From Croceibacterium atlanticum (GTDB taxonomy: Bacteria > Pseudomonadota > Alphaproteobacteria > Sphingomonadales > Sphingomonadaceae), in NCBI RefSeq assembly GCF_001008165.2, contig NZ_CP011452.2:1240001-1304000 (forward strand): DNA of 64,000 bases. The letters run 5' to 3'. Positions 1 through 7,610 of this stretch are shown piece after piece. Position 1 is the first letter of the stretch; every line of letters starts with the position of its first letter. The notes beneath the pieces were generated by a model, which was not told the origin of the DNA, did not search any database, and was given only the letters and a program-made list of their open reading frames with translations. The translations under genes were made by a program, and so were the position numbers.

Positions 1-408
1 GCTTCCGGCTGCGACAGCGCTACGGTGCTGCACAAGCCGCGCCTGCTAAGCGATAATGGCCCCAGCTATATCGCTGGCGAACTGGCGGAATACATCGAGG
101 CCAACAAGATGAGCCACGTGCGCGGCGCCCCTTGCCATCCCCAGACCCAGGGTAAGATCGAGCGCTGGCACCAGACCCTGAAGAACCGCATCCTGCTGGA
201 AAACTACTTCCTGCCCGGCGACCTTGAGGACCAGATCGAAGCCTTCGTCGAGCACTACAACAACCAGCGTTACCACGAGAGCCTGAACAACGTGACGCCC
301 GCCGACACCTACTTCGGCAGGGCCCCAGCCATCATCAAACAGCGAGAAAGGATCAAGCGACAGACCATCGAGCATCGGCGCTTGCAACACCGCAAGCTCG
401 CCGCCTAA
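1..408 (+). CDS. IS3-family transposase OrfB, C-terminal part
   Basis: This is the catalytic (rve-type integrase core) half of an IS3-family transposase that cuts and joins the element's ends. The frame is open at base 1, so the true start is upstream of the window. The visible part holds the second Asp of the DDE triad in LLSDNGPSY and the catalytic Glu in HPQTQGKIERWHQ, followed by the family tail YNNQRYHESLNNVTPAD and a basic C-terminus. No frameshift or stop breaks the visible portion, so this copy may be functional. It lies next to a tyrosine recombinase, which suggests that the left end of the window is a mobile region. Confidence 0.9.
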   Translation, partial: ASGCDSATVLHKPRLLSDNGPSYIAGELAEYIEANKMSHVRGAPCHPQTQGKIERWHQTLKNRILLENYFLPGDLEDQIEAFVEHYNNQRYHESLNNVTPADTYFGRAPAIIKQRERIKRQTIEHRRLQHRKLAA

Positions 409-482
409 CATCAACCCCCAGACGAGGCCGACACTCCGCTAATCTACGCCGCCAGTTGCGCCAAATGTTCTGACGACGGACA
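1..482 (+). mobile_element. IS3-family insertion sequence, right part
   Basis: The window opens inside an IS3-type element. The transposase reading frame is open from base 1 and ends at 408. About 70 bases later the sequence reads gacgacggaca and ends in CA near 482, the expected terminal dinucleotide of IS3-family ends. The right boundary is inferred because the left end lies outside the window and the inverted repeats cannot be compared. Confidence 0.6.
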
Positions 483-888
483 GTCAGGGGCATCCGCCCA
501 AGGAACTTATCGAAACCCCAAATCTGCTTTGGAAACTTCTGGTGTGTCCGCTTCTCACCTGCGGGCTTCCAACGTGTCTCCAGAAATGACGCCTTGTCGC
601 GCACATATTACACCAAGTACGGCGCGAGACGGGCGACATGCCAAAGCAGCCAACGTGGCTCGGAAATGACACGGAAGGCGTGTCATTTTGAGGCTGAGGG
701 CGTTGGGAAGACCGCGCTCTTCCGCTGCCATTCCACGCGAACCCATAGCACCCAGCCAGCGTCCTCCAGATTACCGCAGGAGCCGTGCGTGAGGCCGATA
801 GCAGCCCCGCTCGCCCGAAGGCTCGATTTATCGATAGGCGCTGAGCGGAGTCGCCACACCCCTTCTCGCCATTGTTCAGCCAGACGAA
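483..888. other. gene-free stretch between IS end and integrase
   Basis: I see no convincing coding region in these roughly 400 bases. Open frames here lack family motifs and overlap the integrase in another frame. The stretch contains a duplicated 21-22 base motif and a short inverted repeat, listed separately, and looks like decayed mobile-element sequence. Confidence 0.5.
569..688. repeat. duplicated motif plus inverted repeat, possible IS terminus
   Basis: Two near-identical direct copies are present: CCAACGTGTCTCCAGAAATGAC at 569-590 when read as two pieces (CCAACGTGTCTC, then CAGAAATGAC), and CCAACGTGGCTCGGAAATGAC, split likewise, at 650-670. The second copy runs into a 9-bp inverted repeat, AAATGACAC (664-672) and GTGTCATTT (680-688). 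On the minus strand each copy reads as TCATTTC followed by ACGTTGG. Repeated terminal blocks of this kind are known from IS21-family ends, so this may be a remnant end of a second element. That assignment is an inference. Confidence 0.4.
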
Positions 889-2328
889 CTAACTGGCAGG
901 GTGCGGGAGCGGAACGCCGGGATACTCGATTAGCGACACGATCTCGGCCTTGCGCTTCAACGCGATGCCATGCGGTGAATAGCGGCTGTAGGTAAAGCCG
1001 CGCTCGTGACCGAGGACTTGCGCCCATTCGTTCTCCGGCACGCCAGCCCGTTCCATGATCTGTGTCACGTTCTTGCGGAAGGAATGGAAGGTCTTGCGCC
1101 GGTCGGTGAACCCACGGGCGAGTTTGAATCTGCTGAACTCCTTCCCCGCATCGGCTCCCGGTTTGCTGCCGGGCCCTTCTGCGTTGAACTTCGGCCATAG
1201 CCGTTCTCCCGGCGGTCCCGGCCTCCCTGCCAGCCATCCTAGCGCCGGGTGCAAAGGCACCTGCCGGTTGCCCGCTGCCGTCTTGGCATCCTCGACCTGA
1301 ATGTATGGGACCCCGTCCGCTTCTCGCACCTGTTCGAAGCGCAGCGATGCAATCTCGTCCAATCGCATCCCGGTGAAGAGCGCTACCAGCATCACTTCTT
1401 TCACGTCAGCGCGGCCCGGCTCTGGATCGAAGAGCTTCTTGAGTTCGTCAGCCTCCCACGGCAGGTAACCTTGGACGTTCTTTCCGGGGGTCAGTCGCTT
1501 CCGCATCCCGGCAAATGGGTTCCTGCCACTGCAGTAGTCGCGATCCTCGCCCCACTTCCACAACTCCTGCAGCGTCGTGACGTGGCGATTGAGGGTGGCA
1601 TCCGAGAGCCCCTTGGGGTGCCCGCCATATTGCTCCTGCAGCTCACGCCAGCTCATTTGCTTTGCCGCCGGAGAGCGCGCCCAGTTGGGGTCCATGGCGC
1701 GTAAGGCATCCATAAAAGCCGAAGCATCAGCCCGTCGAACATCGCGCAAGGGGCGATCCTTGAAGAACCCCGAGAAGAGACGAAAGGTGGCCTCCTTCTG
1801 CTGGCGCGTATTGCTCGGCTTCAAACCCGATTGCCGCGCCCAATGGCCAACATACTCGTCAGCCAGTTCAGCAAAGCCCGGCTCCAGTTCGCGACGGCGG
1901 ACAGGACGTTTGCCCCTGAGCATCTGCAGAGCATCCTGCAGGGCCGCTGCTTGAACCTCGTCCGCCTCGGTCAGCTCTCCGCGCTCATCTTTCTCTGCGA
2001 TCTTTTCCAGCTCATGTTCGATGCCGAGAGCCTGCGGATCGTCATCGGGCGGCCCGTGGACGGCAAAAGCGCCTCCCAAGGCTTGCTCCAAGATGGTCTC
2101 GTGCAACTGGCGCAAGACCCGCTTCGCCACTGTGTCATTGGGCCGCAGCGAGAGCCACTCCGCCCGGACGGTTACTTCCCATGCCTCTGCTTCAAGACGG
2201 GCCGAGGGACGATCCATGGCGGTCATGGTTTTCTGCAGGAACTGCTTCCCGTCATAACGAGCCCTAAACTCTGCCGGTATGCGGACTTTTGCGCGCCATT
2301 TATTCCCCCGTCGCTGCAACGCCGCCAT
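889..2328 (-). CDS. tyrosine recombinase / phage-type integrase
   Basis: A 479-residue site-specific recombinase that would integrate or excise a mobile element. The C-terminal half has the full catalytic set of the tyrosine recombinase family: Arg322 in FTGMRLDEIASL, Lys349 in DAKTAAGNRQVPL, His415-x-x-Arg418 in FHSFRKN, His441 in VLGHERG, and the probable nucleophile Tyr450, nine residues after that His. The N-terminal 150 residues resemble the SAM-like/arm-binding part of integrases that begin with a short RRGNKWRAKVRIP segment. The gene appears intact. It reads toward the IS remnant, and its promoter region at 2329-2575 carries repeated motifs. No tRNA gene is visible beside it, so the attachment site is not identified. 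Confidence 0.93.
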   Translation of the reverse strand: MAALQRRGNKWRAKVRIPAEFRARYDGKQFLQKTMTAMDRPSARLEAEAWEVTVRAEWLSLRPNDTVAKRVLRQLHETILEQALGGAFAVHGPPDDDPQALGIEHELEKIAEKDERGELTEADEVQAAALQDALQMLRGKRPVRRRELEPGFAELADEYVGHWARQSGLKPSNTRQQKEATFRLFSGFFKDRPLRDVRRADASAFMDALRAMDPNWARSPAAKQMSWRELQEQYGGHPKGLSDATLNRHVTTLQELWKWGEDRDYCSGRNPFAGMRKRLTPGKNVQGYLPWEADELKKLFDPEPGRADVKEVMLVALFTGMRLDEIASLRFEQVREADGVPYIQVEDAKTAAGNRQVPLHPALGWLAGRPGPPGERLWPKFNAEGPGSKPGADAGKEFSRFKLARGFTDRRKTFHSFRKNVTQIMERAGVPENEWAQVLGHERGFTYSRYSPHGIALKRKAEIVSLIEYPGVPLPHPAS

Positions 2329-2344
2329 ACTGTCTCAGTCTCCC

Positions 2345-2434
2345 TGTGGGCCATGTTTGTGGGCCCTTCATGTGACCCAAAATACCAAGGCATTCAAGGG
2401 AGTTCAGGTTCCTTGCGGGTCACAGGTGTGGGCC
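2345..2434. promoter_or_regulatory. repeated TGTGGGCC motifs and inverted repeat upstream of integrase
   Basis: TGTGGGCC occurs three times in 90 bases, at 2345-2352, 2358-2365 and 2427-2434. Between them TGTGACCC (2371-2378) and GGGTCACA (2417-2424) form an 8-bp inverted repeat. The position just upstream of the integrase start fits integrase arm sites, an excisionase site or an autoregulatory operator. Which of these applies cannot be told from sequence. Confidence 0.4.
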
Positions 2435-2575
2435 ACTTGGCCTCCTGCCGCCCCAGCCAGTTTCCCTTTCCCGCGCGATTATTGAATCCGGTCAGGCCCG
2501 ATTGGCGCTGGCCCCTCTCCTCGCAAGAACTGCGCAGCTGTCTTGCCAGCCATTGCAGGGGCGGGCGCGGCCCTG

Positions 2576-3049
2576 TCAGGCGGATCCGTTTCCGCGCAAC
2601 CCGATTACCGCTTTGCCGATCACTTCCATGGTCCGATCGAACTCGGCCTTCTGGTCGCGGTCCAGGTCCTGGGTGATGGATGAAAAATAGATCCGGCGAT
2701 GCTCCCGGACCTTCTTGTAGAGATTTTCGCCTTTCCGGGTCGGGCTGATGATCATCGTTTTTCTGCTGCCGGCGGCGAATTCGCGGCTGATAAGGCCGGC
2801 TTCGAGCAGCCCCTTCACCGCCCTGCTTATCTCCGCCTGGTCGATCTCTCCCGAGCTTCCGATATGGCTGGCAGTCGCCGGGCCATCGCTGCACACGAAT
2901 GCCAGCACCCGCCACTGCGCCAGCGACAATCCGAATTCCACCTGCAACTGCTTGGACGCGATACGTTCAATCATCTTTGCAAGCAGGAGAAGCCGCTGCG
3001 GGAGATGATCATCCCCGAACAAATGCCATGTTTTCGGTAATTCCATCAT
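2576..3049 (-). CDS. MarR-family transcriptional regulator
   Basis: A 157-residue winged helix-turn-helix regulator of the MarR family, usually a dimeric repressor released by small phenolic or other ligands. The family pattern is clear: the helix-rich N-terminus with LSLAQWRVLAFV, the recognition region IDQAEISRAVKGLLEAGLI, and the wing with KTMIISPTRKGENLY. It is divergent from the TonB receptor at 3326 with 276 bases between them, and stands at the head of the catabolic cluster running to 11.7 kb. It is therefore the best candidate for the protein binding the palindromes at 7452 and 11750. The start is one of two adjacent ATG codons (3049 or 3046); neither has a strong ribosome binding site. 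Confidence 0.9.
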   Translation of the reverse strand: MMELPKTWHLFGDDHLPQRLLLLAKMIERIASKQLQVEFGLSLAQWRVLAFVCSDGPATASHIGSSGEIDQAEISRAVKGLLEAGLISREFAAGSRKTMIISPTRKGENLYKKVREHRRIYFSSITQDLDRDQKAEFDRTMEVIGKAVIGLRGNGSA

Positions 3050-3325
3050 CTGTCGCCAGCCCGGATCCCTGTAGATCGATATGCTTTAACAGCCCGCCCC
3101 GGCAGCGCCCGTCAAGCCCGTTGCGAATCCAGCAACATCAGGATGTGTTGCTTCCATACATCGCCGCGCCTTTCCTTTCCAGATTGATTGACAACTCAAG
3201 AAAGTTAACGGAGACTATGCGCATTCTGCAGCATGTCTCGATAGCATCGCAATGATCGGGAGACAGATCTGGCGGGACAGATGCATGAGCCGGGCGAAGA
3301 CCCGGGACTATAGGGAGAGAGAAGA
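3050..3325. other. divergent intergenic region marR / TonB receptor
   Basis: Holds the promoters of both flanking genes. Two weak relatives of the cluster palindrome TTGATCGATCAA can be seen: TAGATCGATATG at 3072-3083, sharing the GATCGAT core, and TTGATTGACAA at 3184-3194. Neither is a perfect palindrome, so operator function here is only possible. A good ribosome binding site (gggagagag) precedes the receptor ATG at 3326. Confidence 0.35.
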
Positions 3326-6214
3326 ATGAGACGGTTTCCGGGTGGAAGATTTCGGACGCGCCTGATGCAGTCCGGCGCGACAGTTCTGGGTGTCGGGCTG
3401 GCGCTTGGATGTGCCTTTCCGGCCATTGCGCAGGATGCCGGTGAACCCGCAGAGGATGCGGCGGCTGACAGCCAGCCGATTATCGTCACCGGGTCACGCA
3501 TCGCCCGCTCCGGCTTTGATTCCCCCACTCCGCTCACCACTATCGGCAGCGAACAGATCGGGCGCCAGGGCGCGAGCAATGTGGCGGATGTGCTGAATGA
3601 AATCCCTGCGTTTCGCCCGCAATCGACCCCTTCCACGACCGCCATCTTCGTCAACAATATCGGCGCCAGCACTGCCGATCTCAGGGGCCTGGGCGCCAAT
3701 CGCACCCTGGTTCTGATCGATGGGCGCCGGGTGGTTCCGGCCACTGTCGCGGGCGGTTCCTTCGCGCCTGCCGGCACGGTGGATCTCAACATGGTGCCCA
3801 CCTCCCTGATCGAACGGGCTGAAGTCGTCACCGGCGGCGCTTCCGCCGCTTATGGTTCCGATGCCGTGGCCGGTGTGGTCAACCTCATCCTCGATACCGA
3901 TCTCGAAGGGATCCGGGCTTCCGCCCAGTGGGGCAAGGCCGATGCAGGGGACGACGAGGAATGGGTCGTCTCCCTCGCCGGAGGAACCAGCTTTGCCGAC
4001 GGTGCGGGCCGCTTCGTCGCCGGGGTGGAATATGTGGATGATCAAGGCACGGGCGATTGTTATTCGCGCGATTGGTGCTCGCTCAGCTACAACACGGTCA
4101 GCAATCCGTTCATCGACCCCGCCAATCCCCAGCTCGGCCGTGTTTCGCCGGGCGATCCGGCCACGCTGATCCTGCCCAACACCCGCGTCGCCACGGCGAC
4201 CTTCAATGGCCAGATCATTGCCGGGCCGCTGCGGGGAACGGAATTCAATCCGGACGGCACGACCTTCCAGCACGATTACGGCACCTTCTTCGGCGCCGGT
4301 ATCTTCCAGAGCGGTGGCGGCGATCCGCAACTGGCATTCTATCAGAACTTCCCGATCTCTTCCCCCAGCGAACGGATCAACAGCTTCGCTCATGCGGAAT
4401 ATGATATTTCGGACAGCGTCAACCTGTTCGTCGAGGGGTCTTATGGCCGGGTGGAAGGCAGCACCATCGGCGCGCAACGGCGCGATCTTGGCCCGCGAGC
4501 CATTACCCGCGACAACGCCTTCCTGCCGGACAGCGTGGCTGCGCAGATGGATGCGTTCAGCCTGCCGACCATCCTCGTTTCCCGCATATGGAACGATATC
4601 GGCCCGCAATTGGGGAGCGTGAAGCGCGAAACCTATCGCGGGGTCGGCGGCATCAACGCCGAACTTGGCGGCGGCTGGTCGCTTGACGCCTATTACCAGT
4701 ATGGCCGCACCGATTATGCGCAGACCGGCCGGAATACCACGATCAACTCCCGCATGGTCTATGCGCTCGACGCGGTGATCGATCCCGATACCGATGCACC
4801 TGTCTGCCGCGCCGTGCTGGAAGGCGATGCAGCGGCCGCCGGCTGCGAACCGCTGAACATCTTTGGCGCAGGAAGCCCTTCGGCCGCAGCGATCGGATAT
4901 GTGACCGGCACGGCAACGCAGACCACGCGCATGACCCAGCATGTCGCCTCGCTTGCCGTGCAAGGCGATCTGGTCGATCTGTGGGCCGGCCCTCTTTCCG
5001 TCGCCTCGGGTGTGGAATTCCGCAAGGATTCCGCAAGCGGCACCGCCGACCCCATCTCCCAGGCGCTGGATTTCTACACCAGCCCGGGCTCGCCGATCGA
5101 TGGTGAACTGGAAGTGTGGGAAGGTTTCGTCGAAGCGGTCCTCCCGCTCAGTTCGACGGCAGAAATCAACGGCGCGGTTCGCCTGACCGACTACAGCACC
5201 AGTGGAACCGTCACGACGTGGAAGATCGGTGCCGATTGGGAACCCTTCGACTGGCTGCGCCTGCGCGCGACCCGTTCGCGGGATATTCGGGCGCCTAACG
5301 TGTTCGAACTGTTCGGCACACCGCAAAGCTCGTTCCAGTCGATCCTCGATCCGCAAACGGGCGCGCAGGTGCTTTCTTCCGTCCTGCTTGGCGGCAACAC
5401 CGCCCTGCGGCCGGAAACCGCCGACACCTGGACCGCGGGCATCGTGCTTCAGCCCTATATCGACACTGGCTCTCTGCGGGTTTCCGTCGATTATTACGAC
5501 ATCGAACTGGACGGCGCAGTTTCCACGCTGGGCGCGCAGGTAATCGTGGACCGGTGCGATGCCGGCGCCGCCGATCTGTGCGAGTTCGTGACGCGTGATA
5601 ATGATGGCACCATCACGCGGGTCCGCAACTTCAACCTGAACCTCAACACGCTGATCACGCGCGGCTGGGATATCGAGGCATCCTATTCCCTGCCCCTGTC
5701 GACATTCTCCAACGGGATGGACGGCGACGTGTCGCTGCGCATCCTGAGCACTGTCGTGGATGACCTGATTACCGTCGATTCCAGCGGTACTTCGATCGAC
5801 CGTGCCGGCATGAACGGTTCGCCGGTGTCGCAGCCTTCGGGGATGCCGCGCTACATCATCAACAGCTATCTGACCTACTCGACCGATCCGTTCTCGGCGC
5901 AGCTCCAGCTTCGCCATATTTCCGGCGGTCGTTACAACACTTCCTTGGTTGGCCCGGACGAAGCCGCATATGATCCGGCGCTGCCCAACAGCATCAATGA
6001 CAATCGCATCGGCGCGTGGACATATGTGAACTTCAATGCGAGCTATGCCCTGTGGCGCGATGGCGACCGGAAGGCGGAACTGTTCGGCGTGATCCACAAC
6101 CTGTTCGACAAGGATCCGCCGGTGGACGCACCCTCCAGCTTCGGCCCGACCAACAACGTCCTCTATGACGTGGTCGGACGGAGCTACAAGGTAGGCGTCC
6201 GCGTCCGTTATTGA
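3326..6214 (+). CDS. TonB-dependent receptor
   Basis: A 962-residue outer-membrane active transporter powered by TonB/ExbBD. It has a signal peptide ending near AIAQ (residue 36), a TonB-box-like segment PIIVTGSRI, and the plug domain with NVADVLNEIP, LRGLGANRTLVLIDGRRV and the plug end GSDAVAGVVNLIL. A long beta-barrel follows and ends in the aromatic terminal strand VGVRVRY. This GANRTLVLIDGRR subtype is common in Sphingomonadales, and its substrate cannot be read from sequence. It is divergent from marR and upstream of the DUF3237 and aldehyde dehydrogenase genes, so uptake of the cluster's growth substrate is a reasonable inference. The ATG is well supported by an AGGGAGAGAG ribosome binding site. 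A strong terminator follows. Confidence 0.95.
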   Translation: MRRFPGGRFRTRLMQSGATVLGVGLALGCAFPAIAQDAGEPAEDAAADSQPIIVTGSRIARSGFDSPTPLTTIGSEQIGRQGASNVADVLNEIPAFRPQSTPSTTAIFVNNIGASTADLRGLGANRTLVLIDGRRVVPATVAGGSFAPAGTVDLNMVPTSLIERAEVVTGGASAAYGSDAVAGVVNLILDTDLEGIRASAQWGKADAGDDEEWVVSLAGGTSFADGAGRFVAGVEYVDDQGTGDCYSRDWCSLSYNTVSNPFIDPANPQLGRVSPGDPATLILPNTRVATATFNGQIIAGPLRGTEFNPDGTTFQHDYGTFFGAGIFQSGGGDPQLAFYQNFPISSPSERINSFAHAEYDISDSVNLFVEGSYGRVEGSTIGAQRRDLGPRAITRDNAFLPDSVAAQMDAFSLPTILVSRIWNDIGPQLGSVKRETYRGVGGINAELGGGWSLDAYYQYGRTDYAQTGRNTTINSRMVYALDAVIDPDTDAPVCRAVLEGDAAAAGCEPLNIFGAGSPSAAAIGYVTGTATQTTRMTQHVASLAVQGDLVDLWAGPLSVASGVEFRKDSASGTADPISQALDFYTSPGSPIDGELEVWEGFVEAVLPLSSTAEINGAVRLTDYSTSGTVTTWKIGADWEPFDWLRLRATRSRDIRAPNVFELFGTPQSSFQSILDPQTGAQVLSSVLLGGNTALRPETADTWTAGIVLQPYIDTGSLRVSVDYYDIELDGAVSTLGAQVIVDRCDAGAADLCEFVTRDNDGTITRVRNFNLNLNTLITRGWDIEASYSLPLSTFSNGMDGDVSLRILSTVVDDLITVDSSGTSIDRAGMNGSPVSQPSGMPRYIINSYLTYSTDPFSAQLQLRHISGGRYNTSLVGPDEAAYDPALPNSINDNRIGAWTYVNFNASYALWRDGDRKAELFGVIHNLFDKDPPVDAPSSFGPTNNVLYDVVGRSYKVGVRVRY

Positions 6215-6237
6215 GGCACACCGTCCTGCAAACAAGG

Positions 6238-6265
6238 AAGGGGCCGGAAGCAATTCCGGCCCCTT
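6238..6265. terminator. bidirectional hairpin terminator
   Basis: Perfect 12-bp stem AAGGGGCCGGAA (6238-6249) / TTCCGGCCCCTT (6254-6265) closed by the stable tetraloop GCAA. It lies between the receptor (ends 6214, plus) and the DUF3237 gene (ends 6312, minus), so it can serve both convergent transcripts. Confidence 0.85.
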
Positions 6266-6311
6266 CACCATGTATCACATCATTTTTCGCTGATGCCTGG
6301 CCCGGCCCGCT

Positions 6312-6794
6312 CTAGCTCACCGCGTAATAGGTGAAGATCGAATGGTCGGGATCGGAACGGCGTTCCCCCGCACCGACGAACAGCGTCCGCCCAAGCCATT
6401 CATGTGAACCGGCCGGCACGACGAAGGTGGGCGTGAAACGGAAGTAGCTCGGCTGCGGGGTGCCGTTGACGATCCTGGCCGCGCCCTTGGCGGCGGGGAT
6501 GAGATAACCCCGGTTGTTGATGTAGATCTTCGTCCCGTCATCCGCTTCGAGCAGATAGTGGGAATTGATCACGATCGTTCCGTCACCGCGCACATCGGCA
6601 TAGTCCGCGCCGCTATCCGGAACGACCTTGCCCGATAGCCGCGGCCCGTAAATCTGCCCCCCGGCGCAGGGCGTGTAACCCTGGCTTCCGCCGCCCGGCA
6701 GCGGGCCGAAAATGCATCGTTCCGGGCGGAAATCCACGCGCATCTCGAACGCATATTCGAGATGGGCGGGCACTTGCCCTGCTTGCTCGGTCAT
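6312..6794 (-). CDS. DUF3237 family protein (second of pair)
   Basis: A 160-residue small beta-barrel-type protein of the DUF3237 family, whose biochemical role is not established. Family features include YAFEMRVDF, the central GDGTIVINSHYLLEADDGT-like core, the turn INNRGYLI, and the closing YFRFTPTF...HEWLGRTLFVGAGERR. The start at 6794 is chosen because AAGGAGAG lies just upstream; a longer frame would run into the neighbouring gene. It follows the other DUF3237 gene by 13 bases on the same strand, so the two are co-transcribed. Compared with its neighbour it has an extra Cys-containing loop (FGPLPGGGSQGYTPCAGG). The pair may form a heterodimer or act on related substrates; this is inference. 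Confidence 0.85.
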   Translation of the reverse strand: MTEQAGQVPAHLEYAFEMRVDFRPERCIFGPLPGGGSQGYTPCAGGQIYGPRLSGKVVPDSGADYADVRGDGTIVINSHYLLEADDGTKIYINNRGYLIPAAKGAARIVNGTPQPSYFRFTPTFVVPAGSHEWLGRTLFVGAGERRSDPDHSIFTYYAVS

Positions 6795-6807
6795 CTTCCT
6801 CTCTCCT

Positions 6808-7314
6808 TCACAACACTTTGAAATAATGGATCCGGTTGGCTTGCGGCAGTTTCTCCGCCACGCCGATGAAGATGTGCTTGCCCAGCCAGTCATGCGGGCC
6901 TTCCGGCACATCGAATTTGGGCGATACCCGCATGTAATATTCGTCATGGGCGACGGGTTCGTTGCGTGCCATCCGTTCCATCGCGTCACCTTCTGCCCAG
7001 CGATAGCCACGGCTCTGGAGGTAGATCACCGTGCCGTCATCGGCTTCCAGGAAGTAGCGCGCGTCGAAATCGATCACCCCGTTCGGCCGCAGGAGCGGGA
7101 AATCGCCCCCGCTCATGGGGAGAACGCGCCCCTTGATCCGCGGGCCTTCGAACGTGCCCTGTGCCGCCCAGATTCCGGCCCGCGTGGAACCCATGCTGGA
7201 CGGTTCGACCCAGACGGGCCTGGTCAGATCGATATCCACGGTAAAGGCGAATTCCATCTGCGGCGCAAAAGGATGATCGCAGGTCTTGAAGGCGGGCTGC
7301 GTGCTATCTGTCAT
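6808..7314 (-). CDS. DUF3237 family protein (first of pair)
   Basis: A DUF3237 protein of about 168 residues with the same core as its downstream partner: MEFAFTVDIDLTRPVWV, LRPNGVIDFDARYFLEADD, YLQSRGYRW and HDWLGKHIFIGVAEK. There is no signal peptide, so it probably works in the cytoplasm. Homologues are often found beside aromatic or terpenoid catabolic genes, but no reaction is assigned. The start is uncertain: ATG 7314 is used because homologous sequence begins soon after it; an in-frame ATG at 7359 would add 15 residues, and neither has a convincing ribosome binding site. It is transcribed divergently from the aldehyde dehydrogenase, and the shared promoter region holds the palindrome at 7452. 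Confidence 0.83.
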   Translation of the reverse strand: MTDSTQPAFKTCDHPFAPQMEFAFTVDIDLTRPVWVEPSSMGSTRAGIWAAQGTFEGPRIKGRVLPMSGGDFPLLRPNGVIDFDARYFLEADDGTVIYLQSRGYRWAEGDAMERMARNEPVAHDEYYMRVSPKFDVPEGPHDWLGKHIFIGVAEKLPQANRIHYFKVL

Positions 7315-7451
7315 CGTGCTTACTGGACCTTGTAAATATATCGGCGCGGCCGGCATCACCGGGCAATGCGCCGCAAGAATGCGAACGAAGCTGGCGTGGC
7401 GGCGGCGATTTCAGCCGAGGCTCCCAGACAATGTGACCTATAGCAGGATAG

Positions 7452-7463
7452 TTGATCGATCAA
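7452..7463. promoter_or_regulatory. perfect palindrome TTGATCGATCAA, probable operator
   Basis: Perfect 12-bp palindrome in the 296-base divergent region between the DUF3237 pair (start 7314) and the aldehyde dehydrogenase (start 7611). The identical 12-mer occurs again at 11750-11761 ahead of the MFS gene. Its length and symmetry fit a MarR dimer, and a marR gene heads the cluster. The rest of the divergent region shows no gene. Confidence 0.65.
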
Positions 7464-7610
7464 TAAATCTCGCCAGCTTGCCTCCGCGCCCACGCGGCCT
7501 GGCCTGCCGCATTGACACTGGCACGAGGAAGGATAGGCCTTCCCCACAACACCGCCGGAAATGACGGGGAAATTCCCCGCATCCGCACCACTCGTTCGAA
7601 AGGCTGAAGC

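Noticed and set aside
683-1237. 184-codon minus-strand frame overlapping the integrase 3' end
   Set aside because: Lies in a different frame of the integrase gene, is very Arg-rich and has no family features.
2329-2575. tRNA gene as integration target next to the integrase
   Set aside because: I looked for a TpsiC-type GGTTCGAATCC block and a cloverleaf and found none on either strand.
3184-3194. TTGATTGACAA as a third copy of the cluster operator
   Set aside because: One base short and not palindromic; kept only as a weak relative of the true dyads.
3494-6271. 925-codon open frame on the minus strand opposite the first TonB receptor
   Set aside because: It is antisense to a clear receptor gene, has no family motifs, and arises from the high GC content and codon pattern of the real gene.
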